Below, in pieces: positions 1 through 9,008 of a stretch of DNA of 64,000 nt. Under the pieces are notes generated by a model. That model was not told where the DNA came from. It saw only the letters and a list, made by a program, of their open reading frames with translations, and made no database searches. This stretch comes from JAQGMV01 sp035626595 (GTDB lineage: Bacteria > Pseudomonadota > Gammaproteobacteria > Burkholderiales > SG8-41): contig DASPNJ010000053.1 in NCBI GenBank assembly GCA_035626595.1, forward strand, positions 1 to 64,000, in the 5' to 3' direction. Made by a program: the position numbers and the translations under genes. Position 1 is the stretch's first letter. Every line of letters starts with the position of its first letter.

Positions 1-1952
1 GGTTCCGGCGCGCGCGGGGGCGGCTCGGGTGCACGCGGGGGCTCCGCCGCGCGCGGCGCTTCGACAGGCCGCGCAGGCTGCGCGGGCGCCTGCGGCGCCA
101 CGGGCGGTACCGGCGCGACCGGAGGCGTCGCAGTGCGCGCGGCCGGGGGCGGAGTCGTACGAGGCGTCGCGACGTTGAAATCGAGATCGTTGTCGTCCGC
201 AGCGGTCGCAGCCGCGGGTCTCGCCGGCTGCGGGGCAGCGGCCGGCGCCGGGCGCGGCGGCGCAGGCGTGGGCGTCGGCGCGGGCTGATCGAACGGCGCC
301 GGCGCCGTTCCGGCCACAGCCGCCGCTTTGGCACTGGCGGCCGCCGGCGTGCTCGCAGGCGGCGCGATCGCCGGCGCCGGCTCAGGCGGACCGCCGCGCG
401 AGGGCTCCACCTTCACCGCGCCTTCGCCCGCCGCTTTGCCGCTGCGGCGCCGGCGCGCCATGATCAGGCCGACGCCGCCGAGAATCACCACACCGCCGGC
501 GAGCGCGAGATACAGCGGCTCGCTGAAGAGATCGTCGACGAAGCTCGTCTCGGGCGCCGGTTCTGGCGGCGGGGCCGCTTTCTTCGCCTTCGCTACGGGC
601 GCAGGCGGCGGCGCATCTTTCGCGACTTCCGTCGGCTTCGGCGGCTCGCCCGCTTTCGGCGCCTCCGGTCCTGTCGCAACTTCGGTCGGCTTCGCCGGCT
701 CCGGCGCCTTGGCGGCCTCGGGGGCTGTGGCTTTTGGAGCGTCCTTCTTCGCCGCCTCGGGGGCAGGCGCAACGGCGACGGCCGACGGCGGCGCCGCCTT
801 GTCTGCGGCTTTGGGCGGCGGCGCGCCCTTCAGCTCCGCCGCGCGCTTCGAGTCCTTGATGATCTGTTCGAGCTGGACGATCCGCGCGTTCGCTTCCGCG
901 AGCGCTTTTTCGCGCGCAACAGCCTCCTCCTCGAGCGCACGCATGCGCTCGGCATCCCCCGCCTTGCCTTTTCCCTTCGCGCCGGTGTCGCCTTTCGACA
1001 GACGCACGGTATCCCGCACGTCATCGGTGCCCTTATCCGCCACACTGGTGCCGATGCGCCCGCTCGTCACACGACCTTCCTCGCGCGCGGTGGCGACGCG
1101 ATCCGCAACGCGGTTGCGGTACGCGTTCCAGTCGGCGACGTGCGTGCGCACTTCCTGCACCGCCTCGCGGCGTGGCGTCGCGGCGAGCTCGCTCGCTTCG
1201 GGCACCTTGAGGATGCGGCCGGAGCGCACGAGGTTCATGTTCTTGCGGATGAATGCATCGGGGTTCTGGCGATAGAGTCCGACGAGCGTCTGCTCGAGAC
1301 TCACCCCTTCGGGCTTCACGCTGCGCGCGATGCGGCCGAGCGTCTCGCCCGGTTTAATGGGGCCGTACTGCCGAGCGCCGGAAGCCGCCGGCGCGGGCGC
1401 GGGTGCACGCGCCTGGGGTTTGGCCGCCGCAGCCGGCGGCGCCGCCGCAGACCCGGGCGCCAACGGCGAAGTGGCCGCTGATGGTGCCGCGGCCACTGGG
1501 GGTCTGGACGCCGGTCCTGTTGCGACCGGTGGCGGGATCTCGCCCGCCGCTCGTCCATAACCTGGTGGATCGAGCAGCGTCGTGTACTGGCGCACCACGC
1601 GGCCATGTTCCGAGTTGATCTCGATGAGGAGCTCGAGGAATGGCTCGGTAATCGCGCGCGGCGAGGTGATCTTCAGGTAAGACTGCCCGTTCGCGCGCCG
1701 TTCGAGGCTGACGCGCGTGCCGACGAGCGCATTGTTGTACGGCACGTTCGCCTGCTGATAGACCTCGGGGGTGGAGAGTCGGCCGGTGATCGTTTCGTTC
1801 TTCTGGACCGACAGCAGCTCGACCTCGGCATTGAGCGGCTGGCCGAGGGCGGATATCACCGTAAGACGTCCGAGTCCGGCGGCATCCGCGCCGAGCGGCA
1901 TCAGCAACATCGCCGCCGCCGCTAACCACAACTTCCCAGTGTTGTCGCGCAC
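1..1952 (-). CDS. fimV: FimV/HubP-family polar and type IV pilus assembly protein (3' part missing)
   Basis: Inner-membrane peptidoglycan-binding hub that in relatives organises the cell pole and type IV pilus assembly. It begins with a GTG at 1952, directly preceded by an in-frame TAA, with a GGAAGG ribosome site about 8 nt upstream. A signal peptide (about residues 1-25) leads into the conserved FimV N-terminal domain (GLGRLTVISALGQPLNAEV). A LysM-like domain follows at about 194-250 (YGPIKPGETLGRIA), then a coiled-coil stretch, Pro/Ala-rich linkers, one membrane helix at about 480-499 and an Arg cluster. The cytoplasmic C-terminal part lies outside the window. Its place after asd is usual for betaproteobacteria. 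The family call is secure; the missing C-terminus cannot be assessed. Confidence 0.9.
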   Translation of the reverse strand, partial: MRDNTGKLWLAAAAMLLMPLGADAAGLGRLTVISALGQPLNAEVELLSVQKNETITGRLSTPEVYQQANVPYNNALVGTRVSLERRANGQSYLKITSPRAITEPFLELLIEINSEHGRVVRQYTTLLDPPGYGRAAGEIPPPVATGPASRPPVAAAPSAATSPLAPGSAAAPPAAAAKPQARAPAPAPAASGARQYGPIKPGETLGRIARSVKPEGVSLEQTLVGLYRQNPDAFIRKNMNLVRSGRILKVPEASELAATPRREAVQEVRTHVADWNAYRNRVADRVATAREEGRVTSGRIGTSVADKGTDDVRDTVRLSKGDTGAKGKGKAGDAERMRALEEEAVAREKALAEANARIVQLEQIIKDSKRAAELKGAPPPKAADKAAPPSAVAVAPAPEAAKKDAPKATAPEAAKAPEPAKPTEVATGPEAPKAGEPPKPTEVAKDAPPPAPVAKAKKAAPPPEPAPETSFVDDLFSEPLYLALAGGVVILGGVGLIMARRRRSGKAAGEGAVKVEPSRGGPPEPAPAIAPPASTPAAASAKAAAVAGTAPAPFDQPAPTPTPAPPRPAPAAAPQPARPAAATAADDNDLDFNVATPRTTPPPAARTATPPVAPVPPVAPQAPAQPARPVEAPRAAEPPRAPEPPPRAPE

Positions 1953-2044
1953 TTACGCCACCTTCCCGTGTCCCCGCCCCGGATTAGTAAGCTAGCATCA
2001 CGGGGTTAGCGATGCAAGCTAACGCACTACTTCAAGCGCGTCTT

Positions 2045-3202
2045 TTAAGCGTGCGCGGCTGCGCGAGTGTCACGGCGAGCGCCCGTCTCTCGTTCGAGCA
2101 ACAGGCGCAGCATGCGACGCAGCGGCTCCGCCGCACCCCACAGCAACTGATCGCCCACCGTGAACGCGGCGAGATAGTCGCCGCCCATCGGAAGCTTGCG
2201 CAGCCGCCCGACCGGCACGTCCAGCTTGCCGGTGACCGCGGCCGGCGTGAGCGCGCGCAGCGTCGACTCTTTATCGTTCGGGATGACGCGCACCCAGCGA
2301 TTGGCGGATGCGAGGATGCGTTCGATTTCGGCAAGCGGCACATCGCGCGTCAGCTTCACCGTGAGCGCCTGGCTGTGGCAGCGCATCGCGCCCACGCGCA
2401 CGCAGATCCCGTCCACGGGTACCGGCTTCGTGCTACGGCCGAGAATCTTGTTCGTCTCGGCCATGCCTTTCCACTCTTCCCGGCTCTGGCCGTCCCCGAG
2501 GTCCTTGTCGATCCACGGCAGCAGGCTGCCAGCGAGCGGGTAGCCGAGGCTTTCCACCGGAAAGCTCGTGCCGCGCACAGTCGCGGCGACGGCGGTGTCG
2601 ATATCCGCGATCGCCGAAGCCGGGTCGCGGAGCAGGTCGCGCGCGGCGTCGTGCGCGACGCCCATCTGCTGCACGAGCTCGCGCATCTGCGCGGCGCCGG
2701 CGCCCGAGGCGGCCTGGTAGGTCATCGCCGTCATCCATTCGACGAGACCCGCCTTGAAAAGCCCGCCCATCGCCATCAACATGAGGCTCACGGTGCAGTT
2801 GCCGCCGATGTAGTCCTTCACACCCCGTGCGAGCGCGCTCTCGATCACGTCCATGTTGACCGGATCGAGAATGATCACGGCATCGTCGCGCATGCGCAGC
2901 GCCGAAGCGGCATCGATCCAGTAGCCATCCCATCCCGCGGCGCGCAGCCTGGGATAAACCTCGTTCGTGTAGTCCCCGCCCTGGCACGAGATCAGTACGT
3001 CCATGCCTGCAAGATCGTCGACGCGGCGCGCGTCCTTGAGCGGCTGCGGAGTGCGTCCGATCGCGGGACCGCGTCCGCCGGCCTGCGAGGTGGAGAAAAA
3101 CGTCGGCTCGATGAGGTCGAAATCGCGCTCCGCCTGCATGCGCTGCAGGAGCACCGATCCGACCATCCCGCGCCAACCGATGAGTCCGACTTTCATGGTC
3201 AT
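2045..3202 (-). CDS. asd: Aspartate-semialdehyde dehydrogenase
   Basis: Reduces aspartyl phosphate to aspartate semialdehyde with NADPH, the branch point to lysine, methionine, threonine and diaminopimelate. The protein is 385 residues, near the usual length for the Gram-negative form. It has the N-terminal nucleotide-binding motif (GLIGWRGMVGSVL), the active-site motif GGNCTVSLM with catalytic Cys136, and the downstream QAASGAG segment. The start Met-Thr-Met-Lys fits the family. There is no Shine-Dalgarno, and a TAAAAT box lies only 6 nt upstream, so the message may be leaderless. It sits between leuB and fimV on the same strand. Confidence 0.96.
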   Translation of the reverse strand: MTMKVGLIGWRGMVGSVLLQRMQAERDFDLIEPTFFSTSQAGGRGPAIGRTPQPLKDARRVDDLAGMDVLISCQGGDYTNEVYPRLRAAGWDGYWIDAASALRMRDDAVIILDPVNMDVIESALARGVKDYIGGNCTVSLMLMAMGGLFKAGLVEWMTAMTYQAASGAGAAQMRELVQQMGVAHDAARDLLRDPASAIADIDTAVAATVRGTSFPVESLGYPLAGSLLPWIDKDLGDGQSREEWKGMAETNKILGRSTKPVPVDGICVRVGAMRCHSQALTVKLTRDVPLAEIERILASANRWVRVIPNDKESTLRALTPAAVTGKLDVPVGRLRKLPMGGDYLAAFTVGDQLLWGAAEPLRRMLRLLLERETGARRDTRAAAHA

Positions 3203-3208
3203 ATCCGA

Positions 3209-3214
3209 ATTTTA
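3209..3214 (-). promoter_or_regulatory. -10-like box of asd, leaderless spacing
   Basis: On the minus strand TAAAAT is followed by 6 nt and then the asd ATG at 3202. This puts the expected transcription start at or next to the start codon. No clear -35 at 17 bp spacing is visible. Confidence 0.4.
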
Positions 3215-3297
3215 ACTGGTACTGCCGCAGGCAAGACGCCCTGCGAAACGCTCAGCACCCCGCCCTTCAACAACGTCGGGACGGAGCCTGCGGCGCT

Positions 3298-4362
3298 TTA
3301 GAGCGCCGCGACGACCGCGTCGCCCATTTGGGTCGTTCCCACGCGGCGCGTGCCCTCTTCGTGGATATCCGCAGTCCGATACCCGTCCGCCAGCACTTTC
3401 TGGACCGCGGCTTCGATGCGATACGCCCACTCGTCCTTGTTGAACGTGTAACGCAGCATCATGGCTGACGAGAGGATCGTCGCCAGCGGATTGGCGACGT
3501 TCTTGCCCGCGATGTCCGGCGCGGAGCCGTGGATGGGCTCGTACAGGCCTTTTCCGGTCGCGTCGAGCGAGGCCGAAGGCAACATGCCGATGGAGCCGGT
3601 GAGCATCGATGCTTCGTCAGACAGGATGTCGCCGAACATGTTGCCGGTCACGATCACGTCGAACTGCTTCGGATTTCTCACGAGCTGCATCGCCGCGTTG
3701 TCCACGTACATGTGCGACAGCGCCACGTCCGGATGTTTCGTCGCGACGTCGGTGACCACCTCGCGCCAGAAGCGGCTCGTCTCGAGCACGTTCTCCTTGT
3801 CCACCGAGCAGAGCTTGCGGCCACGCTTGCGCGCGGTCTGAAAGCCGACCTCGGCGATGCGGCGGATCTCCGGCTCCGAGTACAGCATCATGTCGTAGCC
3901 TTCGCGCTCGCCGCGGGCGTTGTCGCGACGCCCGCGCGGCTCGCCGAAGTAGATGTCGCCGGTCAGCTCGCGGATGATCATGAGATCGAGACCCGACACG
4001 ACTTCGGGTTTCAGCGTCGAGGCGCCGACGAGCTGCGGGTAGAGCATCGCGGGACGCAGGTTTGCAAAGAGCCCCAGCTCCTTGCGGATGCGGAGGATCC
4101 CCTGCTCCGGACGCTGTGCCCGCGGCAATGCGTCGTACTGCGGACCGCCGACGGCGCCACACAGCACGGCATCGGCGGCTTTCGCAAGAGCCAACGTCGA
4201 AGCCGGCAGCGGGTCGCCGCACGCGTCATAGCCGGCGCCGCCGTACGGCGCTTCTTCGAGCTCGATCTTCAGCCCGTCGGACGCAAGTGCGCGCAGTACT
4301 TTGGTCGCTTCCGCGACGATCTCGGGACCGATGCCGTCGCCGGCGAGTACGGCGACTTTCAT
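3298..4362 (-). CDS. leuB: 3-isopropylmalate dehydrogenase
   Basis: NAD-dependent oxidative decarboxylation of 3-isopropylmalate in leucine biosynthesis, cytoplasmic. The 354-residue protein shows the GDGIGPE motif, the arginine-bearing RELTGDIYFGEPRG segment, the Mg-binding Asp region (GNMFGDILSDEASML) and the adenine-pocket motif HGSAPDIAGKNVANP. I chose the ATG at 4362 because it overlaps the leuD stop (ATGA) and starts the family-typical MKVAVLAGDG; five upstream codons are also open. Third gene of the leuC-ecn-leuD-leuB run. Confidence 0.97.
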   Translation of the reverse strand: MKVAVLAGDGIGPEIVAEATKVLRALASDGLKIELEEAPYGGAGYDACGDPLPASTLALAKAADAVLCGAVGGPQYDALPRAQRPEQGILRIRKELGLFANLRPAMLYPQLVGASTLKPEVVSGLDLMIIRELTGDIYFGEPRGRRDNARGEREGYDMMLYSEPEIRRIAEVGFQTARKRGRKLCSVDKENVLETSRFWREVVTDVATKHPDVALSHMYVDNAAMQLVRNPKQFDVIVTGNMFGDILSDEASMLTGSIGMLPSASLDATGKGLYEPIHGSAPDIAGKNVANPLATILSSAMMLRYTFNKDEWAYRIEAAVQKVLADGYRTADIHEEGTRRVGTTQMGDAVVAAL

Positions 4363-5000
4363 CAGTTGAACAGCCACGGCTGCGTCTGCTTGTGCCGTGC
4401 CTCGAAGCCCTTGATCTCGTCGGCGTGTGCGAGCGTGAGGCCGATGTCGTCGAGCCCGTTCAGGATGCAGTGCTTGCGATGCGGATCGATATCGAAATGG
4501 AAGCTCTCGCCCGACGGCGTGGTGACCGTCTGCTGCTCGAGATCCACCGCGAGACGATAGCCTTCATGCGCCTGCGTCTCGCGCAGCAGCTTGTCCACGA
4601 TCTTCGCATCGAGCTTGATCAGCAGCAGTCCGTTCTTGAGGCTGTTGTTATAGAAGATATCGGCGAAGCTCGGCGCGATGATCGTCTGGAAACCGTACTG
4701 GAGCAGCGCCCACGGCGCATGCTCGCGCGAGGAGCCGCAGCCGAAGTTTTCCCGCGCAACGAGCACCGTCGCGCCGCGATAGCGCGGCTGGTTGAGCACG
4801 AAATCGGGATTGAGCGGCCGCTTGGAATTGTCGGAGTCGGGCTCGCCGCGATCGAGGTAACGCCACTCGTCGAAACAGTTCGGGCCGAAACCGGTGCGCT
4901 TGATCGATTTCAGGAACTGCTTCGGGATGATGGCATCGGTGTCCACGTTCGCGCGGTCGAGCGGCGCGACGAGACCTTCCTGCCGTACGAATTTCTCCAT
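4362..5000 (-). CDS. leuD: 3-isopropylmalate dehydratase small subunit
   Basis: Swivelling domain partner of LeuC; together they isomerise 2- to 3-isopropylmalate. The 212-residue protein begins MEKFVRQEGLVAPLDR and carries the hallmark NFGCGSSREHAPWAL and PSFADIFYNN motifs. The start at ATG 5000 matches family N-termini. Longer in-frame upstream sequence only runs back through the overlapping lipoprotein gene. The stop overlaps the leuB start by ATGA, implying coupled translation. Confidence 0.97.
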   Translation of the reverse strand: MEKFVRQEGLVAPLDRANVDTDAIIPKQFLKSIKRTGFGPNCFDEWRYLDRGEPDSDNSKRPLNPDFVLNQPRYRGATVLVARENFGCGSSREHAPWALLQYGFQTIIAPSFADIFYNNSLKNGLLLIKLDAKIVDKLLRETQAHEGYRLAVDLEQQTVTTPSGESFHFDIDPHRKHCILNGLDDIGLTLAHADEIKGFEARHKQTQPWLFN

Positions 5001-5004
5001 GGGC

Positions 5005-5133
5005 TTACCTCGTGCTCTTCTGTATGCGTTTGCCGGCCGCTTCGATGTCCTGCCCCATGCCCTGCACGGTGTTGCAGCCGACGAGCACGCCCACCGACGC
5101 TGCGACAAGGAGAAAGCACAAGCTCCTGATCAT
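5005..5133 (-). CDS. Entericidin A/B-family small lipoprotein
   Basis: A 42-residue protein with a hydrophobic signal sequence, a lipobox ending at Cys20 (LVGC) and the conserved entericidin tail CNTVQGMGQDIEAAGKRIQ. Entericidins are short envelope lipoproteins linked to stress or toxin/antidote function in enterobacteria; the role here is unknown. Its ATG overlaps the leuC stop by four bases and its end is 4 nt before leuD, so it is translated within the leucine operon. The same placement is recalled from other betaproteobacteria, so it is not an accident of this genome. Confidence 0.9.
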   Translation of the reverse strand: MIRSLCFLLVAASVGVLVGCNTVQGMGQDIEAAGKRIQKSTR

Positions 5134-6548
5134 CGGAAGCTCCGTATGTCGACGAAGTGGCCTGCGATCGCGGCCGCAGCGGCCATCGCGGGGCTGACGA
5201 GGTGCGTGCGCCCACCCGGACCCTGACGGCCCTCGAAGTTGCGGTTCGACGTCGATGCACAGCGCTCGCCGGGCGAGAGCTGGTCGTCGTTCATGCCGAG
5301 GCACATCGAGCAGCCGGGCTCGCGCCATTCGAAGCCGGCCTCGGTGAAGACCTTGTCGAGGCCTTCCTGCTCCGCCTGCGCCTTCACCAGACCGGAGCCG
5401 GGCACGATCATCGCGAGCTTCACGTTCGGCGCGACACGCTTGCCTTTCACGACGTTCGCGGCGATGCGCAGATCCTCGATGCGCGAGTTGGTGCACGAGC
5501 CGATGAAGATCTTGTCGAGCTTGATATCGGTGATCGGCGTGTTCGGCGCAAGCGCCATGTACTTGAGCGCGCGCTCCATCCATTCGCGCTGCACGGGATC
5601 CTTCTCCTGCGCCGGATCGGGCACTGTCGCGTCCACCGGGACCACCATCTGCGGATTGGTGCCCCACGTCACCTGCGGTTTGATGTCCTCGGCTTTGAGC
5701 TCGACGACGCGATCGAACTTCGCGCCTTCGTCGCTCGTAAGCGTGCCCCAGTAGACGACGGCTTTCTCCCACTGTTCGCCTTCTGGCGCGAACTGGCGTC
5801 CCTTCACATACTCAATAGTCTTCTCGTCGACGGCGACCATGCCCGTGCGCGCACCCGCTTCGATCGCCATGTTGCACAGGGTCATGCGGCCTTCCATGCT
5901 CAAGCCGCGAATCGCCGAGCCGGCGTACTCGATCGCGTAACCCGTGCCGCCGCCGCTGCCGATCTTGCCGATGACGGCGAGCGTGATGTCCTTCGCAGTG
6001 ACACCGGCGGGCAGCGTGCCTTCCACGCGGACCTGCATGGCCTTCGACTTCTTCATCACCATGCACTGCGTCGCGAGCACGTGCTCGACTTCGGTCGTGC
6101 CGATGCCGAACGCGAGCGCCGCGAACGCGCCGTGCGTGCTCATGTGCGAGTCGCCGCAGACGACCGTCATGCCCGGCAGCGTCGCACCCTGCTCCGGTCC
6201 GATCACGTGCACGATGCCCTGGCGCTTATCCAGGAACGGAAAATAGACCTTCGCCCCGAATTTCTTCATGTTCTCGTCGAGGGTTTCGACCTGAAGCCGC
6301 GAGACAGGGTCTGCGATCCCCTTGTCCCAGTCCTTGGTCGGCGTGTTGTGGTCGGCGGTCGCGACCACCGAGTCCACCCGCCAGGGTTTGCGGCCGGCGA
6401 TCGACAGGCCTTCGTAAGCCTGCGGGCTCGTCACCTCGTGCACGAGATGCCTATCTATATAGAGCAGCGTCGTGCCGTCCGGCTCCTGCCGGACGACGTG
6501 GCTGTCCCAGAGCTTGTCGTAGAGGGTGCGGGGGGCTGCGGATGCCAT
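5130..6548 (-). CDS. leuC: 3-isopropylmalate dehydratase large subunit
   Basis: Aconitase-family iron-sulfur subunit of isopropylmalate isomerase. The 472-residue protein shows VVCGDSHMSTHGAFAALAFG, the first cluster ligand in GSCTNSRIEDL and the CxxC pair in PGCSMCLGMN, plus the C-terminal GRTHLVSP segment. Length matches the family. First gene of the leu run. A TAATAAT box lies about 30 bp upstream; no convincing Shine-Dalgarno precedes the ATG. Confidence 0.97.
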   Translation of the reverse strand: MASAAPRTLYDKLWDSHVVRQEPDGTTLLYIDRHLVHEVTSPQAYEGLSIAGRKPWRVDSVVATADHNTPTKDWDKGIADPVSRLQVETLDENMKKFGAKVYFPFLDKRQGIVHVIGPEQGATLPGMTVVCGDSHMSTHGAFAALAFGIGTTEVEHVLATQCMVMKKSKAMQVRVEGTLPAGVTAKDITLAVIGKIGSGGGTGYAIEYAGSAIRGLSMEGRMTLCNMAIEAGARTGMVAVDEKTIEYVKGRQFAPEGEQWEKAVVYWGTLTSDEGAKFDRVVELKAEDIKPQVTWGTNPQMVVPVDATVPDPAQEKDPVQREWMERALKYMALAPNTPITDIKLDKIFIGSCTNSRIEDLRIAANVVKGKRVAPNVKLAMIVPGSGLVKAQAEQEGLDKVFTEAGFEWREPGCSMCLGMNDDQLSPGERCASTSNRNFEGRQGPGGRTHLVSPAMAAAAAIAGHFVDIRSFR

Positions 6549-6577
6549 GGAAGTGAGGTAAGTGCCTGAAACATGGG

Positions 6578-6584
6578 ATTATTA
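6578..6584 (-). promoter_or_regulatory. Candidate -10 region of the leuC operon
   Basis: TAATAAT on the minus strand, about 30 nt before the leuC ATG, in the short gap after the MFS gene. Inferred only from similarity to TATAAT. Confidence 0.35.
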
Positions 6585-6609
6585 CACGTCGGCCCAACCC
6601 CGAACAAGC

Positions 6610-7782
6610 TTACCGCTCCAGCTTCCACACGAGGATCAGCATGCCGGCGAGCGCGCAGGCGGCCCCCAGCGAAAAAGTAACCGCGGCGCCCCAGGCATCC
6701 CAGGCGTAGCCGCTGAAGAATCCGCCGAGCGCACCGCCAATCCCGAACGCGAAGCTGCCGTAGACCGCCTGGCCCCGCGCCTGCAGCCGGCCGCGGAAAA
6801 GCCGGTGTACGTAGCCGATCGAGGCGGCGTGGTACGCACCGAACGTCGCCGCGTGCAGCACCTGCGCAAGCAGCAGCGCGGCGAAGCTCCCCGCGAGCCA
6901 TCCGATTGCGAGAAAACGCACCACCGCCAGCGCGAAGCTCGCGATGAGGATCGAGCGCATGCTGAACGCGCGAAAGAGCCGCGGCATCCAGGCGAAGATC
7001 GCGATTTCGCAGGCGACGCCCAGCGCCCACAGCCATCCCGTGGCGGCCTTGCTGTAGCCGGCCCCGACGAGATGGATCGAAAAAAACGTGTAGTACGGTC
7101 CGTGCGCCGCGGCCATGCAGGCGCCGGCGCCGATCAGCGCGAGCGCCTGCGGGCTGAAGAGTACGCGGCCGAGCGTCGTCTCGTGGACCTGATGCGACAC
7201 CCGCGGCTCGGGAATCAGGAATGCGTAACCGAGCATGCCGATCATCACGGCGAGCACGAGCACCGGCACGGCCGCGAGCGCGACGTGGTCGAGCAGATGT
7301 CCGACACCGATGACGGCGGCGATGAATCCGATCGAGCCCCACACGCGCACCGCACCATAACGCGCGGTCTCGTCGCCGAGGTGCGAGAGCGTCGTCGCCT
7401 CGATCAGCGGCAGCGCGGCGCTCCAGAAGAACGTCATCGCGAAAATCGTCGCGACGATCAGCGCGAGCTGCGTGCCGGCGAAAATGCACAGGAACACGAG
7501 CGTGCCCGCGACACCGGTCCAGCGCACGACGCGCACCGGCGCTGACGTCCGGTCCGCGAGCCAGCTCCACAGGTGCGGCGCGATGATGCGCGTCACCGCC
7601 GGCAGCGCCATCACCATGCCGATGTCGAAGGCCGTCAGCCCGACGCTTTCCAGGTACAGGCTGAAGAACGGCGCGAACGTGCCGAGATACGCGAAATAGA
7701 AAAAGTAAAAGCCGCCGAGGCGGCCGAAGGGTGGACCCCCTCTCCCCCGCGCGCGGGGAAGAGGGTCGGGGTGAGGGGGCAC
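6610..7782 (-). CDS. MFS transporter of the HcaT/MFS_1-like type
   Basis: About 12 hydrophobic segments and the typical opening FGRLGGFYFFYFAYLG place this 390-residue protein in the major facilitator superfamily, nearest to the 3-phenylpropionate transporter-like (MFS_1_like) group. The substrate is unknown. The only usable start before the first helix is a GTG at 7782, 7 nt after aroC. That start puts the first 16 or so residues (MPPHPDPLPRARGRGG) inside a palindromic repeat at 7736-7780. The true transporter sequence begins around residue 19. Confidence 0.8.
   Translation of the reverse strand: MPPHPDPLPRARGRGGPPFGRLGGFYFFYFAYLGTFAPFFSLYLESVGLTAFDIGMVMALPAVTRIIAPHLWSWLADRTSAPVRVVRWTGVAGTLVFLCIFAGTQLALIVATIFAMTFFWSAALPLIEATTLSHLGDETARYGAVRVWGSIGFIAAVIGVGHLLDHVALAAVPVLVLAVMIGMLGYAFLIPEPRVSHQVHETTLGRVLFSPQALALIGAGACMAAAHGPYYTFFSIHLVGAGYSKAATGWLWALGVACEIAIFAWMPRLFRAFSMRSILIASFALAVVRFLAIGWLAGSFAALLLAQVLHAATFGAYHAASIGYVHRLFRGRLQARGQAVYGSFAFGIGGALGGFFSGYAWDAWGAAVTFSLGAACALAGMLILVWKLER
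7736..7780. repeat. GC-rich palindromic repeat, half element (family A)
   Basis: A CCCCCTCTCCCCC arm, a short GC spacer and a GGGTCGGGGTGAGGGGG arm form an imperfect hairpin. Related copies are at 33789, 40879, 57001 and 60649. It forms the first codons of the MFS gene. Confidence 0.7.
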
Positions 7783-7789
7783 TGCGCCG

Positions 7790-8953
7790 TTAAGCTTCGT
7801 CCGGTTCCGGATCTTCCACCGGCGCCGTCGCGCGTAGCCGGGCGATCACCTCCGCGGGCGCCTGCGCTTCGATGCGCGGCGTGTGGCACACGACGTCGGC
7901 GTTCTGCGCGCGATGGCGCAGCGCGTGGTCGATCAGCGTGAGCGCCATCATGGCTTCGCAGATCGGTGTGGCGCGAATGCCGACGCAGGGATCGTGTCGG
8001 CCATGCGTCTCGATGATCGTGGGCCTGCCGTGCACGTCGATCGTGTGGCGCGCGAGGCGAATGCTGGAGGTCGGCTTGACCGCGACGCTCACCACGATCT
8101 CCTGTCCCGTCGAGATGCCGCCGAGGATGCCGCCGGCGTTATTCGAGAGAAATCCCTGCGGCGTCATCTCGTCGGAATGCTCGGTGCCCTTTTGCGTCAC
8201 GCAACGGAAGCCGGCGCCGATCTCGACGCCTTTCACGGCGTTGATGCTCATCATGTTGTACGCCAGATCGGCGTCGAGCTTGTCGTAGACCGGCTCGCCC
8301 CAGCCCACCGGCACGTTCGAAGCGACCGTCGTGATCTTCGCGCCGACCGAATCCCCGGACTTGCGCAGCTTGTCCATGAACTCTTCGAGGCGCGGCACGT
8401 AATCCGGATCGGCGACGAAAAACGGATTCTCGTACACGCCGTCCCACGCCTTGAACGGAATCTCGACGGGGCCCAGCTGCGACATGTAGCCGCGCACGAC
8501 GATCGCGTACTGCTCGCCCAGCCACTTCTTGGCGATCGCGCCGGCAGCAACGCGCACCGCCGTCTCGCGCGCCGACTGCCGTCCGCCGCCGCGATAGTCG
8601 CGGATGCCGTACTTCTGCCAATACGTGTAGTCGGCATGACCCGGACGGAACATGTCCTTGATCTTCGAATAATCCTTGCTGCGCGCATCGACGTTTCGAA
8701 TCAGCAGCGCGATCGGCGTGCCCGTGGTGCGGCCGTCGAAGACACCGGAGAGGATCTCGACGACATCTTCCTCACGACGTTGCGTGACGTGCCGGGACGT
8801 TCCGGGCTTGCGCCGATCGAGCTCCGGCTGGATGTCGCGCTCGGAGAGCTCCATGCCCGGGGGGCAGCCGTCCACGACGCAGCCGATCGCCGGGCCGTGA
8901 CTTTCGCCGAACGACGTGACGGTGAAAAGCTTGCCGAGGGTGCTGCCGGACAT
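7790..8953 (-). CDS. aroC: Chorismate synthase
   Basis: Makes chorismate from EPSP with reduced FMN, the last shikimate step. The 387-residue protein has the opening GKLFTVTSFGESHG, the Arg-rich signature HADYTYWQKYG..RGGGRQSARET and the C-terminal motif RHDPCVGIRATPICEAM, all typical. A short tail after the conserved core is ordinary. It lies 55 nt downstream of the lipid-like cluster on the same strand and 7 nt before the MFS gene. Read-through is possible, but the enzyme is a housekeeping one. Confidence 0.97.
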   Translation of the reverse strand: MSGSTLGKLFTVTSFGESHGPAIGCVVDGCPPGMELSERDIQPELDRRKPGTSRHVTQRREEDVVEILSGVFDGRTTGTPIALLIRNVDARSKDYSKIKDMFRPGHADYTYWQKYGIRDYRGGGRQSARETAVRVAAGAIAKKWLGEQYAIVVRGYMSQLGPVEIPFKAWDGVYENPFFVADPDYVPRLEEFMDKLRKSGDSVGAKITTVASNVPVGWGEPVYDKLDADLAYNMMSINAVKGVEIGAGFRCVTQKGTEHSDEMTPQGFLSNNAGGILGGISTGQEIVVSVAVKPTSSIRLARHTIDVHGRPTIIETHGRHDPCVGIRATPICEAMMALTLIDHALRHRAQNADVVCHTPRIEAQAPAEVIARLRATAPVEDPEPDEA

Positions 8954-9008
8954 CGGAAAACAACTCGCGTCAGAGGGTCAGCCGCGAGTGTACCAGCACC
9001 GCTTCGCT

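Noticed and set aside
328..1275. Long open frame on the plus strand opposite fimV
   Set aside because: Low-complexity Ala/Gly/Ser product in antisense to a well-supported FimV frame; a by-product of high GC.
2012..3301. 429-codon plus-strand frame opposite asd
   Set aside because: The reverse strand encodes a complete Asd with its active site; the plus product is His/Arg-rich with no motif.
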